DNA of 64,000 nucleotides, from contig SAXG01000006.1 in assembly GCA_012932865.1 (NCBI GenBank), positions 372,001-436,000 of the forward strand, in the 5' to 3' direction. Position numbers and translations under genes: made by a program. This stretch comes from Amylostereum areolatum (taxonomy: Eukaryota; Basidiomycota; Agaricomycetes; Russulales; Stereaceae). This document shows, piece after piece, positions 10,722 through 22,909 of the stretch (position 1 is the stretch's first letter; each line of letters opens with the position of its first letter). The notes under the pieces were generated by a model. It had not been told where the DNA came from and did no database searches. It saw only the letters and a program-made list of their open reading frames with translations.

Positions 10722-11917
10722 ATGTCTCTTGCGCCTTCACCCTCAGCGACTCGGGGCGACCTGATTCTCCAGCCAAACTTTTTCACATCCTCACTCTTCG
10801 TAGACTCGTTTCGCGCCGACATCGACCGTCTCGTGTCCTTATTTTGTCAGCGGCTTGAGGATGCCGAAGCGAATACCTCGGGCTCCGGGTCAAATTCCAC
10901 GCACTTCATAGACGCTACCCGTGCGTCGACAACGCAACCGTTCACCCTTTTCAAACGTGTGTGGGAAGAAGACGGTTGGACATGGCTGCATTTCAAGACG
11001 TTCGACGCGCGGACTCGTTGGACTTATCTCAGGGTGGTCCACAGGCTGTTCATTGAACGAATGGAAGACACTGAGCCCTCTCTAACACGGGTGGCTGCTC
11101 TGTTCGCATTGTATACGTTTTCTTTCACACAGCCAAATGGGTCACATCCACCGTTGCAGACATTAAACCAAATACAAGTATCATCTGGTGAGAATCTCTC
11201 TGCATCTGATCTTGCGCGGAAGTTGCTCATAGATCATGTTGCTCAGATGTATATGAATCGTTGCTCCAGATGCCTTTGCAGATACATAACGACCCTGTGA
11301 CCAAGGTTCTTGCACCCTTCGTGCGCCACATACTCTCGAAGCTACTCTTGCAGCGTGTATTCCACATTCTTCCGAGGACATCATTGGAGCCGCACGCACC
11401 TCGTACACTCCCAAGGGAAGTGTTTGTTTCCGACAATTCGGTGCCCACGATGGCCGACGAGGAGAGCACTGGAGAGATTCAGGGCCCTAAGGCGCCGAAG
11501 AAAAAAGGGCGACCGACAAGGAGAGATGTACAGAAGCGTGCGCGTGAGGCGGTCGCCACGCTGGACCGATGGCTGGACAAGACGGGGGCAACAGAACCAT
11601 CGGCGAAACATTCGCTATTATCAGAGGCGCCCGTTAATTCGCGCACGACGTACGTGGAGGAGAAGACGAGACTGCTGGACGCACTGGACTGTGGGGCCGG
11701 GGAGCAGGCACTGATCAAGGCAAACAGCACGGTGGTCGGGCGACTGAGAAGAATAGACGAAAAGGCGGCAGAAAAGGGGATGGAGGTCGGATCTGAAGGA
11801 GGAGAGAGGACAGGACTGGGGAGGGTGGAGAGAGCGGCAGCGGAGATGAACAAAGCTACTGAGCGAAGGGGTGGGATTTTAGGGCTCCTGGAAGGTGCAG
11901 GATTAGAGGACGGCTGA
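10722..11917 (+). CDS. SNAPc subunit 1 (SNAP43)-like protein
   Basis: Two exons, 10722-11187 and 11247-11917, joined across GTGAGA...GCTCAG so that codon GAT spans the junction (QVSSDVYESLLQMPLQI). The N-terminal half is helical, with FRADIDRLVSLFCQRLEDA, TLFKRVWEEDGWTWLHF and RVAALFALYTFSFTQPNG. This resembles the SNAP43/SNAPC1 domain that helps recruit RNA polymerases II and III to snRNA promoters in animals. The C-terminal half is charged, with a basic patch (KAPKKKGRPTRRDVQKRARE) that could act as nuclear signal or DNA contact. Assignment rests on the YTFYFTQ-like signature and overall arrangement. It could also be an unrelated helical nuclear protein. Confidence 0.6.
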
Positions 11918-12337
11918 GCTTGAGGGCTGTCTATGTATTAGCAGTGATTCTGTAGGAGTCCTCCGTTTACTCATCCTCTTTATTGTATGGCTTGCCCCGT
12001 CAATATCCAATCGCCGTGCCCAACGAATGGGGAAGACCTGGGGATGCCAGACAGCCTTCTGGCATCTACGTCTGACTCCGAGGAGTGAGACTCACCGATA
12101 AGTAGGCTTCATGATGATGCTCGTTGCTTTGTTCGTTATGTAAGCGTTGTAGTGAGTTAGTTTACATCTTGGGCCCGCCGCCGGACGTGAATCCGTCGTC
12201 AAGTTCCTGCCTTTTGTCTGTTTGTTCTAACCACTTGGTCTTGAGCGGGTCTCTCCTTTCATATTCTGTCCAACTCTTTCGCTCTCTGAGAGACGCTCTC
12301 TTCTACCACGCTCCCTTCAACGATCTCTAGACTCCAG
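11918..12337. other. Intergenic region, likely GH16 promoter
   Basis: 420 bases between the SNAPC1-like stop and the GH16 start. The part just upstream of 12338 is pyrimidine-rich (TTCATATTCTGTCCAACTC and similar), as is common before fungal start sites. No other gene seen. Confidence 0.5.
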
Positions 12338-14831
12338 ATGGCCGACCCGCGCCGCAACCCGTATATCCCTCAGCGGCCCAGCCCACCTTACCCTTACGCG
12401 GGTTCCACTCTTTCCGCCAATCGCCAACCACCGTCTGTATACAGGGCTCAGAGCGTGCAGGCCGCGTTCGTACATGGCCCCAGGCGCAATAGCTCCCAGA
12501 GCTATCTTTCTTCTGTGCGTACTGCCCATGTCTATATGCTTTCGTGTTCTTATCACCGTTCAGGATGGCTCTCCCTACCCAGCGTATCAGCCGAGCATTT
12601 CTTCTATTTCTAGTACCTCTTCCATTTCAGAGAAGGTTCGTTCGCGAAAATCTTCTCGTACCATGGTCTTGATCCATCTCAATAACCAGCTTGATCTACC
12701 GTCCGACCCGTCTCTCTGGGGAGAGGATATCTCCCCCAGCCGTTTAGAGGCCGATGATGTACTCCACAACCCAGACCCCAGGCGCGATAAGCGTAGTGAT
12801 CAGGGGGGTACCATCTTTACCTTCCGTGGTCTCGCCAATCTGGGCTGCTTGGTCCTCCTCGTTCTCGGCATCACGACACTATTGTTCGTGTCCTACCCCC
12901 ACAAAAATCACTTCTCTATTGATAGAAATTTTTTCCAGCGCCGTTTATCCAATGATCACGCACTTCACCAGAAATCGCGTTTCACTGCACGGCGCATTTA
13001 ACCTTGGCGGAATGAACGCGTCCGGACAGATACCATCTTTCCCTGGCTCTCCCGGTCTCATCGATATCACGACCCCTGCAGAGGCTTACACCCGTTTTTC
13101 CACTCGGGACACATCCAAGACCCTGGAGCTTGTTTTCTCGGATGAGTTCAACACAGACGGACGATCGTTCTATCCTGGGGACGACCCTTACTGGGAAGCC
13201 GTTGATCTGCACTACTGGCAGACCGGAAATCTGGAATGGTATGCTCTATTAACCCCCGTGTCCAGCCTCCACATCGCCATTGATTTCTGTTATTAGGTAC
13301 GACCCAGCTGCGATCACCACGTCGAATGGATCTCTCGAAATCACGCTCAGTTTGAAGCAGACGCACGGTCTGAACTACCAAGGCGGCATGATGACGACCT
13401 GGAACAAGTTCTGTTTTACTGGGGGACTCATCGAAACCTCCCTAACCCTCCCCGGTGCCTCCAACGTTATAGGAAAGTATCGGTCGCACGGAGTGAAAGA
13501 AAAAGCATTTACATCTCTATTTAGGCTTGTGGCCTGCCGTGTGGACAATGGGCAATCTGGGCCGTGCAGGTTATGGCGCATCACTCGAGGGAATGGTTGT
13601 GTATATCCGCCAGCACTTTTTGCCTTTTTACTGACATCCGATGCTATGCATCTCAGTGGCCATATTCGTATGATACGTGCGATGTCGGGACTCTTGCTAA
13701 CCAGACGCTGGACGGTCTGCCTCTTGCCGCCGTTGAAGTTGGAGATCCTGCCAATGGCAATGCGCTGTCATACCTCCCAGGCCAACGACTCTCTAGATGC
13801 ACATGTGCCGGCGAGTCCCATCCTGGTCCCATTCACAAGGATGGGACCTATGTTGGCAGGAGCGCGCCGGAAATTGATATTCTCGAGGCCACTATTGAGG
13901 GCGATCCTCCTCACGGACGTGTCTCTCAATCGTGCCAGTTTGCGGTATGTGGTAAGGTCAAATCTGATTCAAAAAGGAAACCCATATTCTTTCGGCTAGC
14001 CATATAATTTCAATTATACTATCCCTACGGACGCCAACACTGTATACGACTCAGACATATCCGAGTTCAACTCGTACAGGGGTGGCGTATTCCAGCAGAC
14101 GGTATCCGCGCTGACTGATACGAATGCCACTGCATATCAGCAGAGCGAAGGTGCGCCGACGTTTTGCTCCTCGCTTGCATCGTTTCTTACGTCGTTTCCT
14201 ATTTCTGCTGCCTTTTCTGGTCGGCAATCTCCTATCTGCGGATACAGGTGGGTTTGCGGTCTATGGCTTTGAGTATAAAGGCGGTTTCGACGATGCGGTG
14301 CGCATGGCATAACTCGCTGGTCGCACCAATGCTTATTGGCTCACTAGTATATCACTTGGATCAACAACGATAAGCCTGCTTGGACGTTGTCGAGCAGCGC
14401 TATGGCCGCAGATAGTGAAGTTGAGATTGGACCCCGTGCAATTCCACAAGAGCCAATGGTTGGTCCTTCCTGCGGACTCTTCGTGTGGAGACTGACCTAA
14501 CTCATTCACAGTATATCATCGCAAATTTGGGAATCTCACCACAATTCGGTTTCCCCGACTTTGCCCACCTCATATTCCCTGCGGTCATGCGCATAGACTA
14601 CATCCGCGTCTATCAAGACCCCGCCGCGAAGAACGTTGGGTGTAGCCCCAAAGACTTCCCCACTGCGGCTTACATTGACCAGTACATCGTTTCTTCTGTG
14701 GAAACCAGCCTGATACTGACTTCGCTGATAGATACCTCGAGTCGTACACAAACCCCAACTTGACAACCTGGAGGGACGACTTCAAACAACCATTCCCGAA
14801 AAACTCGCTTTTGGGCGAATGCACTGCATAA
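12338..14831 (+). CDS. SKN1/KRE6-type GH16 beta-glucan synthesis protein, copy 1
   Basis: Type II membrane protein of the GH16 family (SKN1/KRE6), needed for beta-1,6-glucan assembly in the yeast cell wall and acting in the secretory pathway. Visible parts in order are a cytoplasmic low-complexity N terminus ([20 protein letters not shown]) and [15 protein letters not shown] just before the membrane anchor [16 protein letters not shown]. The lumenal GH16 domain follows: [49 protein letters not shown] and the catalytic EIDILE motif (ExDxxE) near 13870. The end is [14 protein letters not shown]...GECTA with stop at 14829-14831. About ten introns. The donor expected after ATA-G at 13472 reads GAAAGT instead of GTAAGT, a possible splice defect or base error. 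A second, inverted paralogue lies at 58380-60746. Confidence 0.88.
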
Positions 14832-15433
14832 ACCTTCTTTCTCACCTTGGGGCAATCTTGCAAAGCCCTTCCGTCACTAACTGTAATTCGTTTGCGTTGC
14901 TGTTTATTATAGCAGGTACTCTGTGTTCGCGATTTGGTGGTGTAATTATCCCCCATACCCGCTACAGGCTCGAACGAGTCGTTAGCATGTGTATTATTTG
15001 CTCTATAGCCTATCCCCCACGACCCAGTTCCACGTCTCGTTCAAAGACGGTGTATCCTCACGACAAATCCACACTTCTCGCCAGTCTCATGCCTCTATAT
15101 CAAGCTTACAACGTTCCGCTGTCCGTAAGTATTGACCTTGGTCGTCGGTAATTCAATGTTAATGTTCCTACTGCCATCGACCAGGGGCTCTTGTAGATCT
15201 GGACCAGTGTCGCTAACTGTGTACTTGATGAGAATGCTGACTTGTCCTCGAATGTGACCCAGTCGATTTGTTCTTAATCTGCAGCATTCGTCGCGGAATG
15301 ACCGGGAAGTCAACTGCAACCTGCCCACACTCCTCAACCCTTGACTCGTGGCCAAAACCCTAGAACAACTGTGACGCAGCGCCCTCTACCTCAATTTCTC
15401 CTTGTCACATAACCCTACGCTATCATAGTCGGA
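14832..15433. other. Intergenic region, no gene seen
   Basis: About 600 bases between the GH16 stop and family member A. It includes two scattered AACCCTA-like sites (around 15350-15415), too few to be telomeric. No protein or RNA gene supported. Confidence 0.5.
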
Positions 15434-17055
15434 ATGGGCACGGATATCGTTTACTACTCATACTCCTTTCCTCTGACCTCAATAGTCACGCCTCTCTCAA
15501 CTGCGCAAGGACGATATCAGCCCTCTGACTCCATAATGCAGCCATTTCCTATCAACGCACAGACATTACAGCTGTCCCGATTGCCACAGCACATATCACT
15601 TGCACTACAGGCCGTGGCCAATACGAATCCGTGGTTAGTAAATCCACTGTTCGCCAATTTTGCCATGCAGCCGCTCGTGAACGCTCAGCAACTTCAACTC
15701 GAAACTGGGAAGGCCCCGGGCGACGAGGATGTATTGGTCGCGGCGCTTCATGCCGGTGTCAGCATGGGTCATACGCCGTTGCATACATTAAACAAAATGC
15801 AGGGGGTGATGATAGCATACCACGGCTTAGTGACTAGGGACGTTCTAATATATTCGTCACACAGGTGAATGGTCATTCCACCGAAGATTGGAAAGGATAT
15901 TACATGGTCAACGCTCAACGCATCGACGGCGCTGTTGCAGCCCTCCGAATTGCTTGCCACGAAACTATCGTCAAAAAGGATATTGATGACGACGAGATAG
16001 AGATCCTTCCAGCTGCCTCCTCGACAACCCGCAGAACGCGATCTCTTTTGCCCCGTTTAGATCACGCTCGGAATGAAAGCTCCCAAGTCTTGCCGAAAGA
16101 GGAAAGTGTGGCCTATCGTTCCACGGTAGTGCCCAAGTACCCGACCTCGCCACCTGCACGACGTCGTGATGATCACGTTGCGCCTGGGTCTCCCCGCCGC
16201 TCACATCAGGGAGCACCTCCCCCCTTTTTTCGTCTTACCCTCAAACCGCTATCCACGTTCCCCACCCCGACCCGGCCTCCTGTTCCGCCGACTAAGGTTG
16301 TCAAAACATCGTTGGGAAATGTCTACACCCCCGAAGACAAAGCATTCTTCATCAAGTTCATTCTGTGGGAAGCCAGCCGTGACCCCAACATCACAAAGAC
16401 TGCAGTATTGTCGAAGCTGAGGAAATTGGTGCACTTCCTTCATTCGCATGCGTTTGTCATTTACTGAAAGCAGAATACTGTCCGTTATAGGTTCCGTACC
16501 ACAGTACCCAGTCTTGGATCTCATTTTGGGCCCGGAATGGGGGCAATGAGGTGCTTGCGGAAGCGCTGCATCGGTGTCGCGCAGCTCTTGCTGTTCAGCA
16601 GGTCTCGCATGCTACTGACGCGGTAGACTCAAATGTCGAAAGCTCGACGAATCTCCCTCCAGCTCTTCTATATGAAGACATGCCAATGGGAAGAAGGCTA
16701 GAGGGATTCACCCTCGGCGACTTGCACGCAATGGCGCGGGCTGCCACGACGATGGAATGGCAGTCTACGGTGTCAGATCAGGGGAAGGGTGCGGTTCTAC
16801 ATGAGATGGTACGCATCTGTATCTCTCAAGTCGACTAGACACTGAACTTTCATTCCGCTTAGTACCCTCAGCGCTCCGTCAGTGGGTGGGCCAACGGCTT
16901 CAGGAGGAACGCTGCCCGTGAGTTTCGAGGCTGTAAATGTCCTTCATTGCTCTTGTGAAGACGCTGACACGAGTTTAGATATCATGGAACTAACAAGCCT
17001 CTACGATGGAAACGGCGTAACGCGGCGCCGTCAGGCGAAGGTTACTGAATCCTGA
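15434..17055 (+). CDS. SANT/Myb-like three-module protein, member A
   Basis: First of five related genes in the window. A low-complexity N terminus (ATG at 15434, or in frame at 15536) leads to DEDVLVAALHAGVSMGHTPL. An intron (GTGATG...ACACAG, phase 0) precedes module 1, WKGYYMVNAQRID. A basic, proline-rich linker follows. Module 2 is YTPEDKAFFIKFILWE, split by a phase-0 intron before PYHSTQSWISFWAR. Module 3 is LGDLHAMARAA, split by another phase-0 intron before YPQRSVSGWANGFRRN. The last exon ends RRRQAKVTES at 17053-17055. Each module ends in a Trp-rich helix like Myb/SANT recognition helices. Module 2 recalls the Rap1 Myb domain (FTxEDD...HHTxxSW). DNA or chromatin binding in the nucleus is inferred. 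No exact named family was recognised. Confidence 0.75.
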
Positions 17056-17473
17056 TACATAAAGCTCGGGTTCCCTAATAGTACGGACGGTACTGTAAGA
17101 TTGTCCGAGTTCGTGGCTCGATTACTACGTTGGGACATCGGTCCGGCCTGCCGTGATATGTGTATTTGTTTTGTTTTCGCCATGCAAGCCTCGAAATTTG
17201 CAGTCACGATGTTTTTTGAGTTTGTTTTCCTTGCGACACCTGCAGGAATCCTGGATATGCTGTCTCTTGACTCGTTTGTGGGCATTGCTGCCTCATGTAC
17301 CTCATACATCTATATCAGCAATCGGGTACACTCGAAAAGACATCGACATGCGGCGTGTGCACCGTGTGCAGCTTCTCTGCCGCGCCCTTTCTGGCATTGC
17401 TTTGCTTCTATCGGCAAGCTCTTCACCGACCCACATCTGTTCGCCTCCTGCGATACTACTATATATCTCGACA
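17056..17473. other. Intergenic region between members A and B
   Basis: 418 bases between two tandem family members. It should contain the promoter of member B. No other gene or repeat was recognised. Confidence 0.5.
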
Positions 17474-18738
17474 ATGGCTAACTTTCAGAACCCCTTCCTC
17501 GTTGCGATGTCTCATCTGGGGCTTCTCCCTCAACGTCTCCCCTTAAACCTAGGACCCCCACAGTTTCAGTTTGCCAACCTTTCCAGTCCAATCCAACCCC
17601 CTTCAACTTATGTTGCGCCTCCGAGCGGATCCCCACAACCGAGTCAAGGACAAGGCTCATCCACAACCCCCGCGCCCAGCTTCCCAGATGCGAACCTCGC
17701 CGCATTGGTCGCACTCCTTGCGAAGGCGGCCTTGCCAGATGCTCCGCATCGTCCAATAGGACAGCAACCGATCGACGACAAGGTGCTCATCGCCGCTCTG
17801 CATACCGGGCAAAGTAGGGGCTATTCTGCCCTACAAACTCTCAATGATTTGCACGGGGTGAGTGTTTCCTCCAATCACATGAATCAAGTGTGAATGATAC
17901 CTGTGGCTGATGCCATCCTGCGTAAAGGCAAATAATCATACTGCGGAACAATGGAAAGCCTACTACATCGTCAACTACCAACGCGTCGATCAGGAGTTGC
18001 TTATCCTCAAGAATGCGCGGCAAGCACAAAATCTAGCTGAACCTCCCGAATCGGAAGGTGATGACTCCAGTAAAGGACCCGATGGACGGCGGGATCATGT
18101 CGATGAGCGAAAACAGGAGCAAGGGGACGAGAGCGAAAGCTCTGGCGGAGAATATCATAAGACAACCCACCATCCCTTGCATCGGCGACAGCGCTATCAA
18201 GACATCCCAAAACAACGTCCTAGAACGCGGTTTACCTCATACGGAAAACAGAGCCGCTTACCCTCTCGATACCGCGACGACGTCGCCTCATCACCTCCGG
18301 TTCATAGCAAACGACCCACACAAGTACCGCAAACGTCTACAATCGCACTCTCACTGCCGCCCACTCCTACCTCCCCACCCCCGGCACCAACTACCGTGAT
18401 TCCAGTGAGCAGGGGTGCTAAGAACATCAAGTTTTCTCAGGAAGATAAAGAGTTCTTCGTGAATCTCATATTGTGGGAGACACATATAAATCCTTCAGCG
18501 ACTCGGACTGGAATCGTCGAAAAACTTGCGGATATGGTATGCAGATTCGACTGCCTTAGTCGTGGCACGGATCGATGCTCAACTTGAATCTTAGGCTCCT
18601 CACCACTCTGTACAGTCCTGGAATACCTGGTGGAAGCGCAAGGGCCAAGGACAGGATATTCACTGTGAGGCTCTTCGAAGGCGTCGCGCAGCGAGTCGAA
18701 CTACTTCCCCTGAGTCAAGCATACTGTCCAGCCCATAG
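17474..18738 (+). CDS. SANT/Myb-like protein, member B (two modules)
   Basis: Tandem neighbour of member A, 418 bases downstream and on the same strand. Starts MANFQNPFLVAMSHLGLLP. The N-terminal proline/serine-rich part leads to DDKVLIAALHTGQSRGYSAL. A phase-0 intron (GTGAGT...GTAAAG) precedes module 1, WKAYYIVNYQRVD. A hydrophilic linker (residues KGPDGRRDHVDERKQEQGDE) separates it from module 2, FSQEDKEFFVNLILWE. Module 2 is again split by a phase-0 intron before APHHSVQSWNTWWKRK. The frame then stops at 18736-18738 after ESSILSSP, so module 3 (DxxAMA...YPQRS) is missing. Sequence after the stop gives no recognisable remnant. Either B is a naturally shorter paralogue or it has lost its 3' part. 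Confidence 0.72.
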
Positions 18739-19153
18739 ACGAGCCTTGCCGCAGGCAGGAAGCAGTCCACGAGCTTTTCAGTTCCTAACAGACTGGCTAT
18801 CCACCAATTCATCGTACGTTTCCCCACGTTCACGTTCGACTCGCATCTTTAGGTTGCTTTGAATGTCTTGTATCAGTATCTGGCGTTTCATTCGTCTTCC
18901 CACCGTTGATTATCACGTCTCGCCATGTTTTTTTTGCCTCAAAGTTATTCTTGGAATGTGTATCCCGCCAGCGGTGCGATGTCGTCCTTAAACCCCCTCA
19001 TGATCGTATGAACCCGTGTAGTGATAAACATGCTATGCAACAGACATTATAAAGAGGGCCTAAAGGTCACTTGCTACGCGACGTCAGATGTTAGTAAGTA
19101 CGCACTAATGAAACCCATCCCCAGACAATATATAACACAGGAGCCAGCCCACG
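18739..19153. other. Intergenic region, convergent 3' ends
   Basis: 415 bases between the 3' ends of member B (plus) and the UBE2O-like gene (minus). A decayed third module of member B was looked for here and not found. Confidence 0.5.
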
Positions 19154-22100
19154 CTATGAGGCTACGGATGGTCCCGCCTTCGTCAGGGCTTCGAGCTTGG
19201 CCAGCGTACGTTCCAAGGTGATGATACCACCTCCTGTCAATCGAGGTATTGCACGTTCGCGGTCTTCCTCGGGAACAGTGGACCCAGCGGATGCATGAGA
19301 TGCACGGCTCTTCTCGATAAGTGCCCGGGCGTCTTGAAGTACTTTGGCAAGCTTGCCTTTCTTGTGATACAGCCATGTAATCTCGGTTTCGAGAGAGCCG
19401 AGAGGTATTTCAAGAGCTCTGCGGACGAAGCCACGTGAAAGGACGTATGCCTTTTCGTTATAGAGGCGACTATGAAATGGATCGATTATTTGATGTCAGG
19501 GAAAAGTGGCGTAGGCGTAGCACTGTACCTATTGACAATGCCTTCCTCCGTTCCACGCAACTTATCATATGCTGGTTCGCAAAACCATCTGCACCCACCG
19601 TGAGCGAGAGGAAGCAGAGCAGGTGTGGCGACGTACGGCTCCTTGACAAGGACAAGTCCTTGTATCGATACCAATGCCTGTAGTAGAGAGGACCGAGCAG
19701 GACTCCAGGACTCGTTCTTGTCACCGGCCCACGTCCCAAGAATCGACAAGCAAACCTTCCCCTCTTCATAGAGATTTCTGGGAGTAAATCATATAAGTTA
19801 TTCCACTACAGCCGGCACATTTCGGCACTCACGGATTCACTGGAGGCAGAGGTTAGCTGTCACGATGAAACGGGCGAATGAAGATAGCACGCACCACGAC
19901 CGTTACCGTTGGTCCAACTCAGGAAGTGAGCGACAGGTGGGCTTTGCGGGAAATCATGTCCAAGCATCCAGTCGATGACGAACGGAGCATCTTCATAGGG
20001 TGTGTTCTCTGGGCCAATAATGAGAGAACGTATAAGGTCTGTTCGATCTTCGTATGCTCGAACAATAATGGTATCTGCGAGGGCTTGTCAAGGACCTGGC
20101 ACGGAAAGAAACATTACAGAAAAACAAACCTGGAAGACTGCTCTGGAGGGCACGGTATTCCTTTTGCAAGCGGGACAAAAAGTTTCGAGACGGTTGTGAC
20201 GGTGCAGTGTTGTAGAAAGCATGGTCTAAGGGTGCGCCCGAAAGGACCTCGAAACGTTTCCACGGGGACTCGGGATCCACGCTAGGCGAAAGTTCACTGC
20301 GGTCTGGAACGTCTCCGTTGGTGATTTCCTTCTCAAGCACCATGTCATCTGGTTCAGCAGGCGAGGACGAAGGAGCGGTGGACGATGACTCTGGTGAGAT
20401 GATAGGTGGTAGAGAAGGAGAAGTGGATTTAACGGGGGAAACGTTCACGTCTCCCCATTCTGCGCCGTCATCGAGATTGATATCATGCGTTGTTGGGGGC
20501 TGGATATCCGCCGTTTCCCAAGGGTCGACATTCATGGCGTCCTCCCCATCTTCATCCGTTTCCTCCCACTCATCTCCGTCGTCGTCATGAGCGTGGGCAT
20601 GCCAGACTCCATTCTCGTCTTGGGTCCAGGTTTCTTCTTGGTCGGCGTCTTCTTCGTCCATTTCTTCGATAGCAGACATTACCGTCGTCGAGGATGTCCT
20701 CTAGTTGTTCCAAAGTATCATACAGCCTTGTCAGTTGATTGAGCGGGAATTCCTGTACGTCTCCATTAGGGAAACCGACTTGCACCATGCCGTCCAAGGT
20801 GAAGCTACAGTTCCCCGAATCAGGATCACACGATACGACAAACCAAATATGAAGCTTACATCCAATACTTCGCCAAACCAATCCAAAGTCTTGTCGTCCT
20901 TGGAGACCTTTTGCACGGCCCCTTCGTACACGTCGAATTCTCGCCTTCGGGCAATAGACATCCCGATTTCATACATCTGCTGGCGCCAGCCTCCGTACTC
21001 TCCATTATCGTGTACGACGGGAGGTTCCCGTACCCAGGGCTCCACCTCCCCTATGCGCGGCACTCGAGGGCTTTCGAGTCCATTAGAACCGTTTTTATGT
21101 ATAAAGACGAAGTCTCCTCGACGGACGCCAAGTCCGTCAAACATCGCCGGAGCCAAGGCAGACCAATCACTTGTCCCATGAGGATCAAGTTCAAGAACAG
21201 ATGCTAGTTCCGTGGTACCGGTATCGCTGTAGCGAATCTCCGCAGTCCTTTCAAGAGCATCGACGGACTGAACGACAGCAGGGCGTTTTGAGTCCTCGCC
21301 CTTCCAGATTACATGGTCACCAGGCCTACAATCGTGACGATAAGGGTTATAAAGCAGACTTTGAGCAATGAATCCATACCAGCAATCATACTCGTCTGGG
21401 TTGAGATATGGGATGAGTTTTTTCGTGGATAAAACTTCCGGTGTCCCATCTTGCCAGAGCACCTGGACCGTTGTGTGGGTTTCCTCGACCACGTACGCAC
21501 GGACCACTATTTCGCCTCCCGTATCCGATGCTTTTCCATGTCGAGTTTCTGGGTGACAGAGGGTGTTCTTCAAGGTGACTTTGTCACCCACGCGCATCAT
21601 CTGCTCTGCACGACTCCGTACAAGCTTGAGTTTGGACAAGTCCCGGCCACTCCAAAATCGTCCGGGCCGGACAGCATTTTGTGCAGCTTCTGGCGGGAGC
21701 TAGAGAGCGTTGAGGACGAAAAGTTGAGGTTTGCAAAGACCACGCACTGATTGATTAATCGCCAACCACGAGACTGCGACGACCGTATGTTTAATGCTCA
21801 CAACGACGTCTTCGTGGTCGTTTCGCGCCTGCCTGAAAAGTCCGAGGAGTGCAGACATACCCATAGGAGGCGGAATGATGTCCTTTAGTGAATTTCAAGA
21901 CATGATATCAGAAGAAGACAATACACATACAGAAGCAAGCTTACATTCCCCTTGTCTCCGATTGTTAACCGCGAGCTAAGCTCAGGCAACCTGACAAGAC
22001 CAGTCGCCGTGTCCACAACCATTTCATCGAATAACTTAGTCCACATTAGATCTGTTCATGTTACCGGAAGTGTGGCAGGGGTGATATGCGTACCTCAACA

Positions 22101-22709
22101 ACCTACAATGATGCGTTGTGAGCCACCAACAAACTGCGCCATAAGACTAGCTCGCACCTGGCCGATCCAGTTATCGTAAACGACATAATCACCAATCTCA
22201 CACTCCAGCGGGCTTGCGACGTCGTGCATACCCATCCAAGCTTGGACCGGTTCACCGCTTATACAATGCTGTAGGCGACCCTCGACGACAACTTGGGTAA
22301 CAACTCCGGAGCGTACATCATCTATACTCTTCTTGCAAAGGTCCCCAGGTTGAAACAGGCGATCCATGAGCATCAAATCTGATTCAGGTAGAATCTCTCT
22401 GGTGCCAAGGGGAAACCAAGATACGCCAACCTCCCCGCGTTCCAAGGGCCGCATGAGAGGATCGTATTGGTCCGCATGTGGCGGAAGGTCTTCGGCATCA
22501 TGCCAGCACCTCTGAAATATAATGGATACAAAGTATGAAGCACCATGGAGATATGCTCACCAGAACGACACCGAAAAGCCTTGGACAACCGATTGGGATG
22601 ACCCTTTGCACAATGTCTTCTTGATAGAACTAGTCGTGCGAATTCAGGTAAGTTGTGACAACGATGAGGGGCCACGCACCTTCGTGGGGGCCTCCGTAAG
22701 CTGTTCCAT
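19154..22709 (-). CDS. UBE2O-like E2/E3 hybrid ubiquitin-conjugating enzyme
   Basis: Large multi-exon gene. N-terminal beta-rich domains are typical of UBE2[51 protein letters not shown] and [13 protein letters not shown]. An acidic spacer follows ([20 protein letters not shown], then [17 protein letters not shown]). The UBC domain near the C terminus contains [19 protein letters not shown], then [20 protein letters not shown] and [13 protein letters not shown]. The Cys of KVCLS is the expected thioester residue and the WSP-x-RSSLLQ stretch fits the E2 fold. The product ends [17 protein letters not shown] at 19154-19156. Exon 1 (from 22709) encodes [10 protein letters not shown] before a GTGCGT donor. 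UBE2O multi-ubiquitinates unassembled and basic proteins in animals; the same role here is inferred. Confidence 0.85.
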
Positions 22710-22909
22710 TGTAGTATCGAGAAAGGCGGGATGTTAGACCGAAGAGAGGAAGAGAAAGGTGGTTTATGGCGAGACCAGTGGGTACGCCAACGAGGCTGAC
22801 ATAGATGCAGGCCGCCGGGAAATCGAACCCGATAAGATAAGATCTCGGTCAATTGTGCCCACTGGCAAGTGGCAAATATTCGGCCGTTTTGCTCCTGCCA
22901 GTCTCCAAC
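22710..22909. promoter_or_regulatory. Short divergent promoter, UBE2O-like / F-box gene
   Basis: Only 200 bases separate the two start codons. The promoter is therefore shared or overlapping, which could co-regulate two ubiquitin-system genes. No specific site identified. Confidence 0.45.

Noticed and set aside
15340..15420. Scattered AACCCTA motifs near family member A, suggesting a telomeric link
   Set aside because: Only two isolated sites, which can occur by chance; no array.
22815..22840. tRNA-like B-box on the minus strand (GGTTCGATT)
   Set aside because: No pairing T-stem, no A-box and no anticodon arm around it. It lies in the short divergent promoter.
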